DNA of 64,000 nt from Sycobia sp. Sy_11 (taxonomy: Eukaryota > Arthropoda > Insecta > Hymenoptera > Epichrysomallidae). The notes beneath the pieces are model-generated. The model was not told the origin of the DNA and ran no database searches. It was given only the letters and a program-made list of their open reading frames with translations. Made by a program: the position numbers and the translations under genes. Position 1 is the first letter of the stretch, and each line of letters begins with the position of its first letter. Positions 11,650 through 24,012 of the stretch are shown piece by piece. The stretch is taken from contig JACCIC010000213.1 in assembly GCA_018907035.1 (NCBI GenBank), positions 434,001-498,000 on the forward strand. Reading direction: 5' to 3'.

Positions 11650-14600
11650 GCCACGTTTAAACTTTGTTCTACCGACGGATTCTGCCAACAGAGCCCCCAG
11701 CAGGAAGACTGGGACAGCAGCACCGTATTCTCGGCCCTGAAGCAGTTCGAGCGGCTCGTCGAGTCGACGCGAATGACGCTCCTCAGTGCCGGCTGCCGCG
11801 AGACCCTCACCGCGGCCCTGGACGTCGTCGTCGAGCGCACCCAGGACTTCACCGACAGCGCGTACACGAGCCACGAGCACCGTGAGAACATACTGCTGCT
11901 CTGCGACCGGGCGAAGCTCGAGCTCAATACCCTCCTGCGAGTCGGCAACAGCATGGTAATGGACGAGGGGGGGAGGGGACTTCATTGGGTCGCGTATATA
12001 GATATCTATTGATATACGTCGCCGGACCGCAAGCCGTTCGCATTAGCAAATTAGAAGCTGCGGTCCGAGAAATCCAAGAGCTCGTCTAACTTTGTTGATT
12101 TAATTTATCAGTCGTCAGCGTTGTTATATTGAATCTTCAACTGCATATCCATTTTTTTGCCCCTATAATGTATCGGATATTGCATTCGGATAAGTTGATC
12201 AAGAAAATGTCTTTGGATTTATTTCGTGGAAGATGTACAATCTTTTAAATAATATTTTAATTGCAAAAAATTAAACTTATTATAATTATATATTCAAAGT
12301 ATCAAACGTATTTTACCTATACGTATACCTCGTCATGTACCCAAAACATATTTCATCAGACGACTCGTTGTAAAGTTCATATTTTATCACATCATAAGCA
12401 TTGCAGGATAACAAGATATCCCAGAGATAAAACAGCAGAAATTTACTAAGTTTGGAGAACTGTATTTCGTAGAATTGTTCAGTACGGTCATAATAGCGTA
12501 GAATGTAAATAAAGTTGGACAAGTTTCGTATCTATATACGCACGATAAAACAATTATTCAGAGATAGCTGCCAAATTAATTATAAAATCAACTCAGAATT
12601 TCATCAAATAATTTTACTCCCTTAAAATCCTTTTTATGCGGTAGAGAAGTATAAAAGCCTAATTTTTTTGTGTGATTTTGTGTTCTTACGATCACATGTT
12701 AAGATAAATGTTTAAATTAACCCATAATTATTTATTCTGACCATAAACTTTTACACCATGTTTAAAAAGAACTTTCATCAAATTTGTATATTCAGTTTGT
12801 ATTATCTCACTTCTCGATCCGATCGATCGATTGCTTCAAATCGGTTAACGGGATAGGAATAATAATATTTAGCGATTCTATCGTGTAAAGTTCGTACGCA
12901 ATATCCCCCTCAATTACGGGCTATCGAGGAATTCACCGAAGTTAATCTGCGCGTGTAATGCATTTCAGAATTTCGATTCGACCGCTGGCAGCTCGCCGAG
13001 CTCGGAACTGGACCAGGCGATACTGGGAGTCTTGCGGGCGACGCGCGACCTCCGCCAGCAACTGTGCCAGACGACGATGGAGCAGGCCGGCGATCTCGGG
13101 CAGGTAACAAAGGCCGGCCAGGAACTCGTGTCGAGCATACGGAATCTCGCCCTCGCCAACGATATCGACAGATTGCAGGAAAGCAGCGATCGATTCCACG
13201 AGTACATCGAGCACATACTCGAGGTGAGATAATCATCGGCACATTTATTTCGCTTTTGTCAGATCTCGCTCGACGAGCGGACGGGCGTGAACAATAATTA
13301 ACATAATGAACACGTCATTAAACACGATAAATTATTGATATTTTCCATATAGGATGTAGATTTATATTTTTGACATTCACTTGGAAAGTCGTACGAGATT
13401 GAAAAACGAATAAAATGAATTAATATGTTTTTATTATTGCAGGTGTGTAAACTTCTAAGACACATCGCACTCTCGGAATCACTTCAAGTTTCAGCAAAGT
13501 TTACGGAAATAAATTTACGAATATACGGACCTCAAGTAGTTACGGCCGCGCATACGTTAGCAAGGCATCCTACCAGTAAAATAGCCAAAGAAAATCTCGA
13601 AGGTTTGTAAATGTGCAGCTATGCTAATTAGTAATATTTATCTTGTATTTACTTAAATAACGATGTATTTCCTATATATAATTGCGCAAGTTAGATAATT
13701 AGTAATATTTAACTATATTAAAAAAGAGTTGGCGATAATTATCTTGAAAACGTAAAATAGAATTCGGTATGCTGAGACCTAGGTTATCTGTTGGACTCTT
13801 CGGTATTTTTATAATCATAATTATCAAAGAAACCAAATTATTTATTTAATCTATTTTAATTTCAAGAAATCAAAAATGAAAATTAGACATATTTTTAAAT
13901 ATTTAAATATTTTAATTGAAATAGTTATTTTAACATTTTAGCAATTTTCAACAGTGGTAATGTTGTTTCAGTAGAGTTTAATAAAAATTATTATTTTTTA
14001 CAGTATTCGCAGATATGTGGCAGTGGTTAATGTCAGACGTAACAACAGTGGCAAAAGACGTTCTTGATCTGAGTCAAAGTCGACCTGAGAAACAAGTCTA
14101 TATGTCGCTCCCCAGGCCAGGAGTACGTTAAGAATTATGCAATCGCTACAAAAAACAATCATAATCTTAGTTTTGATTAATGAAAAAAAAAAAATCTTTA
14201 TTTTCTTGTCAGAAACATGGCACCACCAGTAAACCCCTTAAGCCAGTGAGATTGGATAGCGAAGAGCAGGCAAAAATAGCTAAGGCCGGTCTCGAGATGA
14301 AGCGCATAACCTCGGAAATGGACGCGGAGACGGAAAAGTGGCAGGAGAACGGAAGCGCTCTCGAGGAGAACAATGACATTGTTAAAAGAGCCAAAAACAT
14401 GTCCTCCATGGCCTTCTCCATGTATCAGTTTACGAGGGGGGAGGGCGCTCTCAAAACCACCCAGGACCTCTTCACGCAGGCCGAATACTTTGCCGAAGAA
14501 GCGAACAGATTGTACAAAGTTGTGAGACAATTCAGCTATCAGGTGCGTCCGCCCGATTCCCAATTTGCTCGCCTATCTATCTGGAAATGTTCTGAATCAT

Positions 14601-17600
14601 CTTACAACTGTTTCTTTATACCATTGTTTACGAATTCTATATTGGACTTGAATCCAAATATTCGTGCTATTAAATACCTACCTCTTACGTTACTTACTGT
14701 TGAACTATACTTTCTTTGCGACTTTTTTTTATCTATTATTTTGTAATTTCTTGCGCACCAGCTACATCCAACCCTCTCTTATACCTTTTTGCTCTTTGTA
14801 ATACTTTCTTTCTCTACCATCATGCTCACACACTGAATATAAATAGGCAATTATTTTTTAAGTATATGGTACACCTAAAGCACCAGAATATATATTTACC
14901 ACATGTATAATAAACACAATACTGTTCACGAGCTGCAGCAAGTAATTGGATGAAGCTCATGCGCAATATCTTAGCATTAGACCTGTTGAAATTAACACGT
15001 TTGCTGCCCTCTCGACCATCCTAGTTAGGCATACTACAAATACTACATATAGCTATCCAAACTTGTCACTTCGATCTCTCACATTAACTGTTTCTTTGAG
15101 AGATAAGTGCTAACCTGTAAATTCTGTATTATAATGCCCTTTCGATTGACCCTCGCTCTTGAATGCCTCTATCCAGGTAATCTTTATCTATCTTTAATTT
15201 AGACCCGTTTGTTGTTAACTATTTGTAAATGTCACATTTCGCCTGTAATAATAGTTTCACACAACATCTTATCTACTTTCTGTCTTTCTCTAATTCATAA
15301 CCATTATTTCACCTTTGATAATTATTAATAAACAGTAGTTGTATATCTTTATGTAATAATAATTTTTTATTTAAACGTAAACAAATTTATGAAGATGCAT
15401 TCAATCTATGACGTAGTTAGTGTCTAACTTTATGTAGGATCACGCTCAAAAAGGACATGGAAGAGAGTTACCTTGTATAATGTAAATATTTTTGCAAGAA
15501 AAAAAACTTCCTTTCATACTCCGCATTTTATGTACAAAGTGTGTTGATGAACTCCCGATGAGCATGATCCATGGTAATATTGACTCGGGAAATAAATGAG
15601 ACTGTTCTATCTCTTTTTTTTTTTTTAACACTATATGTGCACTCTGAGTATTAACGTACATACTTTCATAAATATTAAATTTTTCTGTGTACGATAGTAA
15701 GGTGTGTTTTAGATGCTACGGGAATGCTTCCGTCTGTGGACGACGTCTATGTGCATTGTGGCCCCCCTCCTTCCACTAACTAGGGCACGACTATAATGTG
15801 CCCCAAAGTTTTTGCTGGCTTCTAAATAATAAAAAAAAAGCGAATAACAAGTAAACAATGTAGCCTAGTTTAATTCTTACCTGAATGCTTAAGCAATCTA
15901 TATAATTAATCTATGATTATGAAAATAAACACTCGTGATCAAGATATTGAAATATTGAACAGTAAGCCATGTGTAAATACATAACGTTCGATATTTCACG
16001 AAGCTGGCAAAAGCAACAAGGTCTGTACTGTATCACTGTCACTCACATAATCACTCTTGACTACTTCTATCTACTTATTTATATTTCTTCTATTAATTTA
16101 AAATTTTATTATGCATTGTGTTGAATTAGAAATTATCTAGAGGATACATTTAATATATTAGAGCGCGTTTGCAGACATCGTGTGATTGCCATCTATATAT
16201 TATCGTTCATGAAAACTAGATTATTTGCACCATAAAGTAAATGCACGAGAAAGATGTATGCAATACGCGTGTTTAGTTTATTACACAGTAAAAACAAATC
16301 AATACTTAAATATATTTTATTGTACGATCGCATAGCTTAGATAATCGTAGCATATACATACATATACTACAAATTTTTAAGCAAATGCAGTCGCCGTACA
16401 AGTAATAGCATCGTGAAATAAACGCATTCTTATGGCCTTTTACGATAAATTGACAATCGAGGATAGAAACATATTTTTTCATATGCAAATTCAATTTATC
16501 TGAATTTATCAAAAAAAAAAAAAAAAAACTTCAAAATTCAATCGTAAACGTTTACTATTATTTCTTTTTGTTAACAAGTCCAATGAGCATGAGAAAAACA
16601 TGTAGAAGCTCAGATACAATGCGTTCGTTTTACGTAGTAATTCATGTCGCAGCTTTGTAAAACGTTTTTGTATGGGCTTAGGTGCCGGGTGGGCCTCACA
16701 AAAAGGAGCTACTTGAGAATCTCGACCGGGTGCCCACGTACGTGCAGCAGCTACAATTCACCGTCAAGAATCCGACGGTGGGAAAGGCCGCGACATTCAT
16801 AAAGGTCGACAATGTCATACAAGAGACTAAAAATTTAATGAACGTTATATCGAAAGTCGTCACGACGTGCTTCGTCTGCGCCACAAAGGTAAATTCAACG
16901 ACACCGCCGGTTGCACTGTCCTGCACAAAAACGCTAATACCAATGGTAGACGTAGATTATAATGAACGTTCGATGTAGTTACGGCGCGCGCGAAAGGCGA
17001 TTCGGCAGGTTGACAAGGTTGTGACAGCCACTCGGCTGATACTTTCACATAGTGTCTCCACTTATGGCAATTGCAATCGAAGTCACGAGCGAATTAGTTC
17101 AGAATTTATTAACGTCCATTTGTGATATGTAAATATTACATAGATATCGATGTAATTCTAATCGCGTATATAATAATCGTCTTTCGCTGGAGCGTCATTT
17201 TAAAATGGCTAATGTTCGTGTTACTTTATTATAAAATTTCTTTTATATGGTAATATTATACAGAAATACATACGTGTCGTTCATTTTTTTGTATGATTTA
17301 CATTATATTTACGCACTCAGCACAATGTCAGCATGCCGCAATATGTGGAAATCAGCCCAACGTCGGTGCCCGGTCAAGGAGAAGAAGACTGCCTTTATCC
17401 GATTAGTCCCCAAATGTTGCCCAACTTGCAGCCCTATGTCGAGCCACATCCTCTCACCCGTGAGCAATTGTACACCATACTCAAACCGTCACCGCCACCA
17501 CTGAGCAATCCTTTACCCATACTTCACGAATTCATGAGCCAGCTGAGCCTCGATCCCACGAGGTCCCCCATCATTCGCCATTATTACTGTAACACACTGC

Positions 17601-19140
17601 CATTCGCGCGCACGGCCTGCTCGCAAATGTTTCCAGCGTCCGGCGATGCTCTAAGCGACGGGGGCCTGCAATCTCTGATCGTGCAGAATCAGCGGCCGCT
17701 GCCGCAGCTCGAACGTCTGAGGCACTCAAGTGTACCGAGATGACACTCGGCCCCAGGCTGCCGCGCAACTCAGCCGTCGAACGGGCAAAATTCCAACCAC
17801 TCTCGCGAACGCAGCACTCGCATCTATTTCCTCCTCTACACACTCTACTTCTTCTACTTCTACTTCTGTTCATTAAATTGTACAGGTTCGATTTGCTTAA
17901 CTTTCTTTCTTCCGCTTGCGTCATCAATTTTTGCTTAGTTACAACGACATTATGACCACTGTTGCATTGGCTTTCGATCTACGATTTTTGGATCGCAGTG
18001 TTTTTGGTACGGACGAAACAAGAAACTTTTTGACGTTTTTCCATCCAGCTTCTTTTGGGATAGAGAACATTTAGGTAAACATAGAGGTTTCGGCTCGATT
18101 TTTTACAAATATTTTTTGGTGTATACGAGTGTTTTTGATGCTACAGACTTTATGCTTTGACTAATAGACTGTATACTTGTACCTAGTGCTAATTTTTTTT
18201 TTTGTATAACACGTGTTAATTAACGTTTCAGCATCTGCATTCAACGTTGTTTGCTAAAAAGGTTTGCCTCGATAATATCAAAAATATATACTTTTTTCAA
18301 TTTACTATGTTGTTACATTAAATTAATTGATATTGTCGAGAAATTGGATGAAATGTAAGGGTAAGAGAGAAACTATTAAATTATCATATTTTTGTTTATT
18401 TCAATCTTTCTTTTTGTACTAATTAAAACTGCACTTTAGCTAATATTTTTATGGCTTTGATCACTGATAACCTGTTAACAGAATAACTATATATGCTATT
18501 CTGGAAGTAGCGAGTAAACTTCACCTTCCACTATACACTATTAAACTAATTACTAGAAAGAGAAAAAGAAGGGAGAGCTGGATTAATTCAGCAAAAGTGG
18601 TCATTTCATTTCCATTGAATCTGCTAAAAGTATGTCAGATGTATTATAATTTTCATCATAAATGAAATAATCATCTATAATTACTTAATCCTTAAGCGGT
18701 GAATTTACAATAATATTAACCGAATTCAGTCCTTAAAACAGCACCTTAACTTTACATGGAGAATTTGTTTAAACTAACAAAAACGTCACACGCAAAACAA
18801 CGAGGAGCTCGCTAGATCTCTGCGACTAAAACAACTAATTAATATACACTAAAGACGACGACATAATATACAACGGCACTATATATACTGCACAAACAAT
18901 AATCGCGTGCCACACTACTGTACACTCCTGGCGCACGCCGCCCGTGGCAGGGAAGCCCCTCTAATCTCGCCCCGTATTGTTTTCCAGTACAACCTGGATT
19001 TCCGAGGTCTGTCGGCGCGCGGGGCCGGCGGCTCGCCGTACCGGGGCGGAGACGGCGTGGGTGCCGACGGCGACGGCAGCGGCGCGGGCGGCGACGGCAG
19101 CAAGGCGGGCTCCGCCCCCGGCAGCGATCCGTCCGTCTGA
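8591..19140 (+). CDS. alpha-Catulin: alpha-catulin (CTNNAL1-like), 5'-incomplete multi-exon gene
   Basis: Seen: eight exons (8591-8868, 9852-10091, 11692-11955, 12969-13223, 13443-13602, 14004-14122, 14213-14542, 16682-16888) join in one frame with consensus GT-AG borders, giving about 618 residues before alternative tails. Hallmarks shared with vertebrate alpha-catulin, recalled from memory, include SGDRQ/TGDRQ followed by NDLKDE, then MAAAR, TMMLLT, ACLRHP, DFTDSAYTSHEHRE, CKLLRHI, SKIAKENL, DSEEQAKIAK, NMSSMA and FTRGEGxLKTTQDL. Known of the family: alpha-catulin is a helical vinculin/alpha-catenin relative that acts as a cytoplasmic cortical scaffold. It is reported to bind dystrobrevin and a Rho-GEF and to help localise BK channels. 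The first exon starts one base into a codon (phase 1) and has no initiator, so upstream coding exons are missing from the window (about 130 residues by comparison with human, about 734 aa). Alpha-catenin proper is less likely because the catulin-specific blocks match better. Two terminal exons give different C-termini. Confidence 0.95.
9852..10091 (+). CDS. alpha-Catulin: alpha-catulin exon B
   Basis: Acceptor ttctttcgcag and donor gtgagc; phase 0 at both ends; 80 codons. It encodes NDLKDERRRAQMAAARQVLE, then TMMLLTSSKACLRHPEC and ENRDTVFCQMRRAMDLI. This is the best conserved block against vertebrate catulin. A 983-base AT-rich intron precedes it. Confidence 0.95.
10553..10625. repeat. imperfect tandem duplication in catulin intron
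   Basis: The segment beginning ctacatttttttgg occurs at 10553 and again at 10597 (44-base period) with a few substitutions, within the 1.6-kb intron between exons B and C. Confidence 0.6.
11305..11364. repeat. (TA)n microsatellite in catulin intron
   Basis: About 30 TA units in the intron between exons B and C. Confidence 0.97.
11605..11647. repeat. (TA)n microsatellite near catulin exon C acceptor
   Basis: About 21 TA units ending 44 bases before the exon C acceptor, near the expected branch-point zone. Confidence 0.97.
11692..11955 (+). CDS. alpha-Catulin: alpha-catulin exon C
   Basis: Acceptor tctgccaacag, donor gtaatg; phase 0 at both ends; 88 codons. It contains LKQFERLVES, TLTAALDVVVERTQDFTD and SAYTSHEHRENIL, the last almost identical to vertebrate catulin. 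A (TA)n array at 11605-11647 ends only 44 bases before the acceptor, which is unusual for a constitutive exon. Confidence 0.94.
12969..13223 (+). CDS. alpha-Catulin: alpha-catulin exon D
   Basis: Acceptor gcatttcag, donor gtgaga; phase 0; 85 codons. It encodes a Ser-rich start (AGSSPSSELDQ) and then amphipathic helices. The vertebrate counterpart is poorly conserved here, so assignment rests on splice phase, strand and position between conserved exons. An in-frame CAGgtaaca string at about 13102-13110 could act as an internal donor but is not needed. Confidence 0.88.
13443..13602 (+). CDS. alpha-Catulin: alpha-catulin exon E
   Basis: Acceptor ttattattgcag, donor gtttgt (weaker than consensus). 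53 codons plus one base (phase 1 at the 3' end). It encodes VCKLLRHIALSESLQ and then ARHPTSKIAKENLE, matching the catulin CRLLRHI...HPSSKIAKENLD block. Confidence 0.92.
14004..14122 (+). CDS. alpha-Catulin: alpha-catulin exon F
   Basis: Acceptor tttttacag, donor gtacgt. The two leading bases complete the split Val codon from exon E, then 39 codons to phase 0. It encodes FADMWQWLMSDVTTVAKDVLD and YMSLPRPG, equivalent to vertebrate FCEAWESQISDM...YLSLPKP. It is followed by a very short 90-base intron. Confidence 0.92.
14213..14542 (+). CDS. alpha-Catulin: alpha-catulin exon G
   Basis: Acceptor tcttgtcag, donor gtgcgt; phase 0; 110 codons. It holds the diagnostic catulin stretch LDSEEQAKIAKAGLEMK, ITSEMDAETEKW, NMSSMAFSMYQFTRGEGALK and TTQDLFTQAE, a C-terminal helical-bundle region of the vinculin family. 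Confidence 0.96.
14543..16681. other. large catulin intron between exons G and H
   Basis: 2139 bases of AT-rich sequence without a supported extra exon. Pyrimidine-rich at 14700-15340; poly-A at about 16509-16528. Confidence 0.6.
16682..16888 (+). CDS. alpha-Catulin: alpha-catulin exon H (last shared exon)
   Basis: Acceptor tgggcttag, donor gtaaat; phase 0; 69 codons. It begins VPGGPHKKELLENLD and ends MNVISKVVTTCFVCATK, which resembles the terminal helix of alpha-catenins that ends in ASTK. The end in phase 0 fits either of the two downstream terminal exons. Confidence 0.93.
17321..17743 (+). CDS. alpha-Catulin: alpha-catulin alternative terminal exon 1 (Pro-rich tail)
   Basis: Seen: acceptor acgcactcag before 17321, open in phase 0 for 140 codons, stop TGA at 17741-17743. 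The tail begins HNVSMPQYVEISPTSVPGQG and includes EEDCLYPISPQMLPNLQPYVE, TILKPSPPPLSNPLP and SLDPTRSP. It is Pro/Ser-rich, non-helical in look, with several SP/TP dipeptides that could be kinase or SH3/WW-type sites (inference). The phase matches exon H, so splicing 16888 to 17321 gives a catulin with a long tail. A possible polyadenylation hexamer ATTAAA lies at 17872-17877. I cannot confirm conservation without a search; it could instead be a terminal exon used rarely. Confidence 0.75.
   Translation, partial: HNVSMPQYVEISPTSVPGQGEEDCLYPISPQMLPNLQPYVEPHPLTREQLYTILKPSPPPLSNPLPILHEFMSQLSLDPTRSPIIRHYYCNTLPFARTACSQMFPASGDALSDGGLQSLIVQNQRPLPQLERLRHSSVPR
18988..19140 (+). CDS. alpha-Catulin: alpha-catulin alternative terminal exon 2 (Gly/Asp-rich tail)
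   Basis: Seen: acceptor tattgttttccag before 18988, phase 0, 50 codons then TGA at 19138-19140. It starts YNLDFRGLSARG, and the junction ATK-YN resembles the STK-YQ junction of alpha-catenins, which supports it as the ancestral C-terminus. It then becomes a Gly/Ala/Asp/Ser low-complexity tail. Base composition jumps to very high GC compared with exons E and H. Mutually exclusive use with the 17321 exon is inferred from matching phase. Confidence 0.78.
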   Translation, partial: YNLDFRGLSARGAGGSPYRGGDGVGADGDGSGAGGDGSKAGSAPGSDPSV

Positions 19141-20210
19141 CAGTTTGGGATGGCCCGACGGGCCAAGGGGGACGCCCGCCGCACGCGGGTTTCCTTTCTG
19201 CTATTCTAGGCAGCTCGCGCCTCCTGGCCCGCGGGCGCGCACGGCCCCGTCGCCCCGCTCGTGCCGCGGCGCCCGGGGCGCCCGGGGCGCGGGCCGTCGC
19301 GCCGGCGCGCGCGGGCCACGAACCGAGCCCTACAAGGGGGACCCGAAGGCGGCAGCAGGGCGGTCATGGACGTACTTTGTGGCAAGGACGAAGAGCAAGA
19401 TGCCGGGACCGTTGCGCGCGGGGCGCCGAGGCGTGGGTGGGGGGGGGGGGCCTCGCTCTCTGAATGCGCGCGAGAGCCTTGGGATGGGATGGCGCAGCGT
19501 GTAACCCGGCTCACCCTCGCGCGGCGAGGCACAACCTGGAGCCGCCTAAGTACTGGGCTTCCGATTGTAAATAACAGTGCCAGGAACTTTCGTCGTTTTC
19601 TCTTTCAAATTCTGTACAGTTCGCGAGTATAAGACAGATGCCGAATGAACGAACGAAGGCGTTATTAAAGATGCTAACGCCAGATCACGAACGATCCATC
19701 AAGTGTCAGTTATGTATTCGTCATTCGTTTATTAATTGCCAGTAATTAACGAGCCTTTTGCGAAGCTTTGAAATTACCAAGATTTAAACTAAGGTCTCTG
19801 TCTGTTCTGTTGAATCAACACCAACATTTATATGCTAACCGATACGCGTACCGCCTAAACTATGGACGACCCGAAACCTCATTTGATTTTTTATAAAATA
19901 TTATTCATTGTATTTCCAATTAACGTCGCGCGTATTATTTTTACTTCCACCGACCGTCTCAAATAGAAATTTGCTGCAAAAGGACATCGTGCAAAATCTG
20001 ACAAATAATAGATCGTTAGTGATCCCGTACGTAGCATGTAAAATACACGTAACAGGGTCTGCTATTTGTAACACCGAAACGATAAGTTGTACATGATCGC
20101 AGGTAACGTTTACAGTCTTTTCTATACACTCGCCGGAAAATACATTATAAATATGTTTATGTATGATGCGCGACCGCAGCGCCTTAAATAAGTTTTAGGT
20201 GAATAAATTT
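19141..20210 (+). other. likely 3' UTR of alpha-catulin, GC-rich then AT-rich
   Basis: The first 400 bases after the stop are extremely GC-rich with CCCGG/CGCG runs and a poly-G stretch near 19438-19450. The sequence then drops to AT-rich near 19570. Candidate polyadenylation hexamers are ATTAAA near 19664 and AATAAA at 20202-20207. No coding exon is supported here; the long open frames are a by-product of high GC. The transcript end is an inference. Confidence 0.4.
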
Positions 20211-22830
20211 TAAGGGAGAAAAAAAGCTAAGAAATACAAAACTTTGAACTGATTAATATCTATTATAAATTATAGAGATGATGAGATGGGATAAAGAATG
20301 TAGAGAACCGAAGTTCGAGATCGTAACATTTAAGTGCATTTAGATGATACCCATAGCATGTTATGTAAAATATACACACTTTTTTCCTATTATCGTTGTT
20401 ATCCCAAAGAATGTATATGTAAATTTGTGAAATTGATGTAAATACGAACATACATACACTGATCGCTTACGTTTACTTTAATTTTCAACTCGGCACAAAA
20501 AGAGCTCGTCCCGTTATTTTTCGGCTTTAGTAATATATATATAGTAAGAGTACAATTCTCCGCTTGACCGCCGTAAAGATGATTGAACAAAATGTCGTCA
20601 TGCGCATAAATTTTCATCTTCCTTTCATTAAGCGCTCTTCTTTTCTTTCTCCAATGTGATTCTCCAGGTTTCGTGATTGAAAATCGCTCGATTACAAATC
20701 ACTTGACGACCAAATCTAGGGAATATAAAAACACCAATTCGAATTTATCAGTCGTTTGGCAATAAATTATCCGGGCTGGCGATGCACCAAACACGCAGGA
20801 ATTTCGTAAAAATTCGTCGCGTTATAAAAATGAAGGCGACCGATTGTTCGAAACGTCCTGAAAAGTTCCTAGGTATATATATATGTTTAAAAAAAAAAAC
20901 AAGTAAAATACAAAAAACAAAATGCAAAAAGCCGTTCCCTCGGCTTACGTCATGTTTTTTAAGGCTTAGTTGCGCTGACAACAAATGTTTATATATTTCG
21001 ATAATCTGTATATTGCTATTACAATTGTACAAATACTGTATCATATCTTTTATTTTTAATTTAATTCAAGTGATTTTTATTTTGCATTTCTGAGAAAAAA
21101 ATGAGCTCTAACTATAGGTTTTTTAAACTAAACTTTTAGAGCTAATCAAGTCGAATGAACGTGAAAATTCTGAGTCTATGTAGAACAGAAAAAATGAAGG
21201 CACAAATATTTTTAAATGTCAAGTCAAGGTCGATTGTGCGATTCATTCACGGTACTTCAGCTATCGTCAAATAGATTATCGGCAATTACTACGTACTTAT
21301 TCCGAACACGTTTTTTTTCCACGAATATGGTGCTTTCGTCTAAATGTAGATTTAGAATTTTCAAATATCACGCTTGGATAATAATATGCTTTCGTTGAGA
21401 CTTATCGAATTATAATTGCCACTTTAATCGTCCTATTTCCACACAATGATAACTTGACATACGAATAATTACGATAACGGCGAAATAAATAAGAAGCAGT
21501 TATTTAGTACTTTAGACATGAGACAATGTGAATAAAACTAATACCTCGTGTTATATATTATATATGCTGTAAATGATATGTAAATGGCTTTTGTTATTCG
21601 ATTTTCTTACTTATGCAGCAAAGATTTATTATAATATAATGGTGAATGTTGTTGATCATTAATATAGGAATAAATAAAAAATGGACACATTTAACATAAG
21701 CATCATCGGCAATTTTATAAATGTTATTATTATATATAGAAGTTGTGCAAAGTATGTCATTAAGAACAAATACTTCTCGGTGTACATTCATGATCAAATA
21801 AATTTAAAAAAAAAAAAAACCATTCCATTATTGACATAATTGCTTTTTCAAGCTCAATTGATGATGCTCTCTATTTTCTCGTAATGTTTTTTAATATTGT
21901 TATTAGAAACTATTCTTGATATGATCATGTACCGTGATAAAGTATTCTTATCTCCATGAGTATTCTTGAGAAGTTTACCAAAATGATTGATAGAGCAAAA
22001 GGGATGTGGCATTCGTCAAAGCACATGATTTTTGGTAATAAAAACTTTCTTTAATCGGATAGAAGTTCGTAAATAATGTATCATAGTATGAGCAAAGTAA
22101 CGCACATTACATTGCCATAGCGGCATTGAAGGAACAGTGTGAAAACAACATGAATTTAATCAAAGATACAAAAATATAAGTGCTATGTGAAGTAATTTCC
22201 AATTGTAAAATTCGTGTAACGCTCAATTTTGTCTGTAAAGTGATTCTCAAGTTAATTTACATGTTTCGTGCCTGCCGTTAAGGATTTAAAAGCAAAAATT
22301 TAACTATTAATTAATATTGTTGATTCATTTTTAATTTATAAATATACTATTTATTATATTAAATATTAAACAAACTAGTTAGATCATTTTATCCTTGAAT
22401 CATTAGAGTAGGTATACTCATAATCATGGATCACAAGGATTCAAGGCGGGAAAAACCGAAATAGAGCTTAATAAACGGTTGAAAGTAAAAACGTTTTATT
22501 TAAGAAACAATAAAAGAGGAGGCGGACATTTGACTTCCAGCCATCGTGATGCAGAAATTGAAAAAAACAAAAAAGAAAAAAGTATAACACGTTGCTGAAT
22601 CAGTATCCATGACAATCTTTTGTATTATAATTAGTCTTTCAAAATGAGGAATCATTCATATGTACGTATAAGATAAAATCATTTTAAAATGCGAAGTGTC
22701 TACCATAATAACAATAATATAAAAAATAAATAAAAAATTTGTTACTCGTATTAAACTCTAATTAAGAAATAAATTTATATTTCTCTCTTTATCACAATTA
22801 ACTTTCACTCGAACTACTACTATAACCAAA

Positions 22831-22831
<1 letters not shown>

Positions 22832-22887
<56 letters not shown>

Positions 22888-23458
22888 GATATAGATATAA
22901 TGAATTATTGATTTCACATTACAAAAGAAAATCTCATTGTGCACAATAAGTGTGCTTATTCAATTAACTGTAACGCAACTTTCTCTAATCATACATTAGC
23001 GCTACTGAATAATTGTCTATAAATATATACGCAACAAAATTGTCCTTTTCTCTCTAAGTGTGAATAAAAGTAGCCTGTTTCTATGTATGGAATGCCTTTA
23101 ATCCGTGAGAGCGACTTTTTGTATACACAACAAAAAAGAAAAAGAAAAAAAAACAAAATGAAAATGAAAAATTCGCTTACGTACTGATATCGATCGTGAA
23201 TAATTTTCAGTGCACCTTTCATGAAAAGTTTTCTATCCGTACAACCGCTCACGAATAAGCGCCCTCGCTTGCACTCTTATCAATTCTCACTCGTTCACCA
23301 TAAGTGTACAAGTTCCTTTTGTAAAACGGTGATAGATCAATCTCTGCAGTTCTGATCTTATAGTGAGTGATTAATGCTGCTTATTATATATAAACGTCGA
23401 AGAAGGAGGAAACAATAAACCCAGCAAGTACCGAAGCTCGATAAGAATTTCTACATGC

Positions 23459-23513
<55 letters not shown>

Positions 23514-23947
23514 CAACGTATAAAAAAATAAGAATTTAAAAAAATGTCAAGTCGAATACAAAAAAACTACATTAAATATATCTATCGCGTGAAAAATACT
23601 GAACGGTAACTATATACATAACAATATTATACAAATTTGCGAAATCGAAGGATATATGTGTACATAAATAACAACAAAAGAAATGCAGGATTAGCATAAT
23701 TTAAATGTTACTATATATAGTAAGATAATGTAAGATAATATTGTAATTAACGGATACAAGATCACACACGACTGATATAAAAACCAATAAATAAATATAC
23801 CGACGATACTGTATAAGCATGAAAAATATATACGTACTAAGATGTATAACTTATATCTTCGGAATTTTGAGAAAGACGCCTATTTTCCCGGGCGAAAAAC
23901 GATAACCGAATCCGTTTAAAAAATAAAAAATATAGATACGATAATGT

Positions 23948-24009
<62 letters not shown>

Positions 24010-24012
24010 ATT
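22832..24012. repeat. three long (TA)n arrays
   Basis: TA tracts at 22832-22896 (ending in TAGATA variants), 23460-23509 and 23952-24012. Confidence 0.95.
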
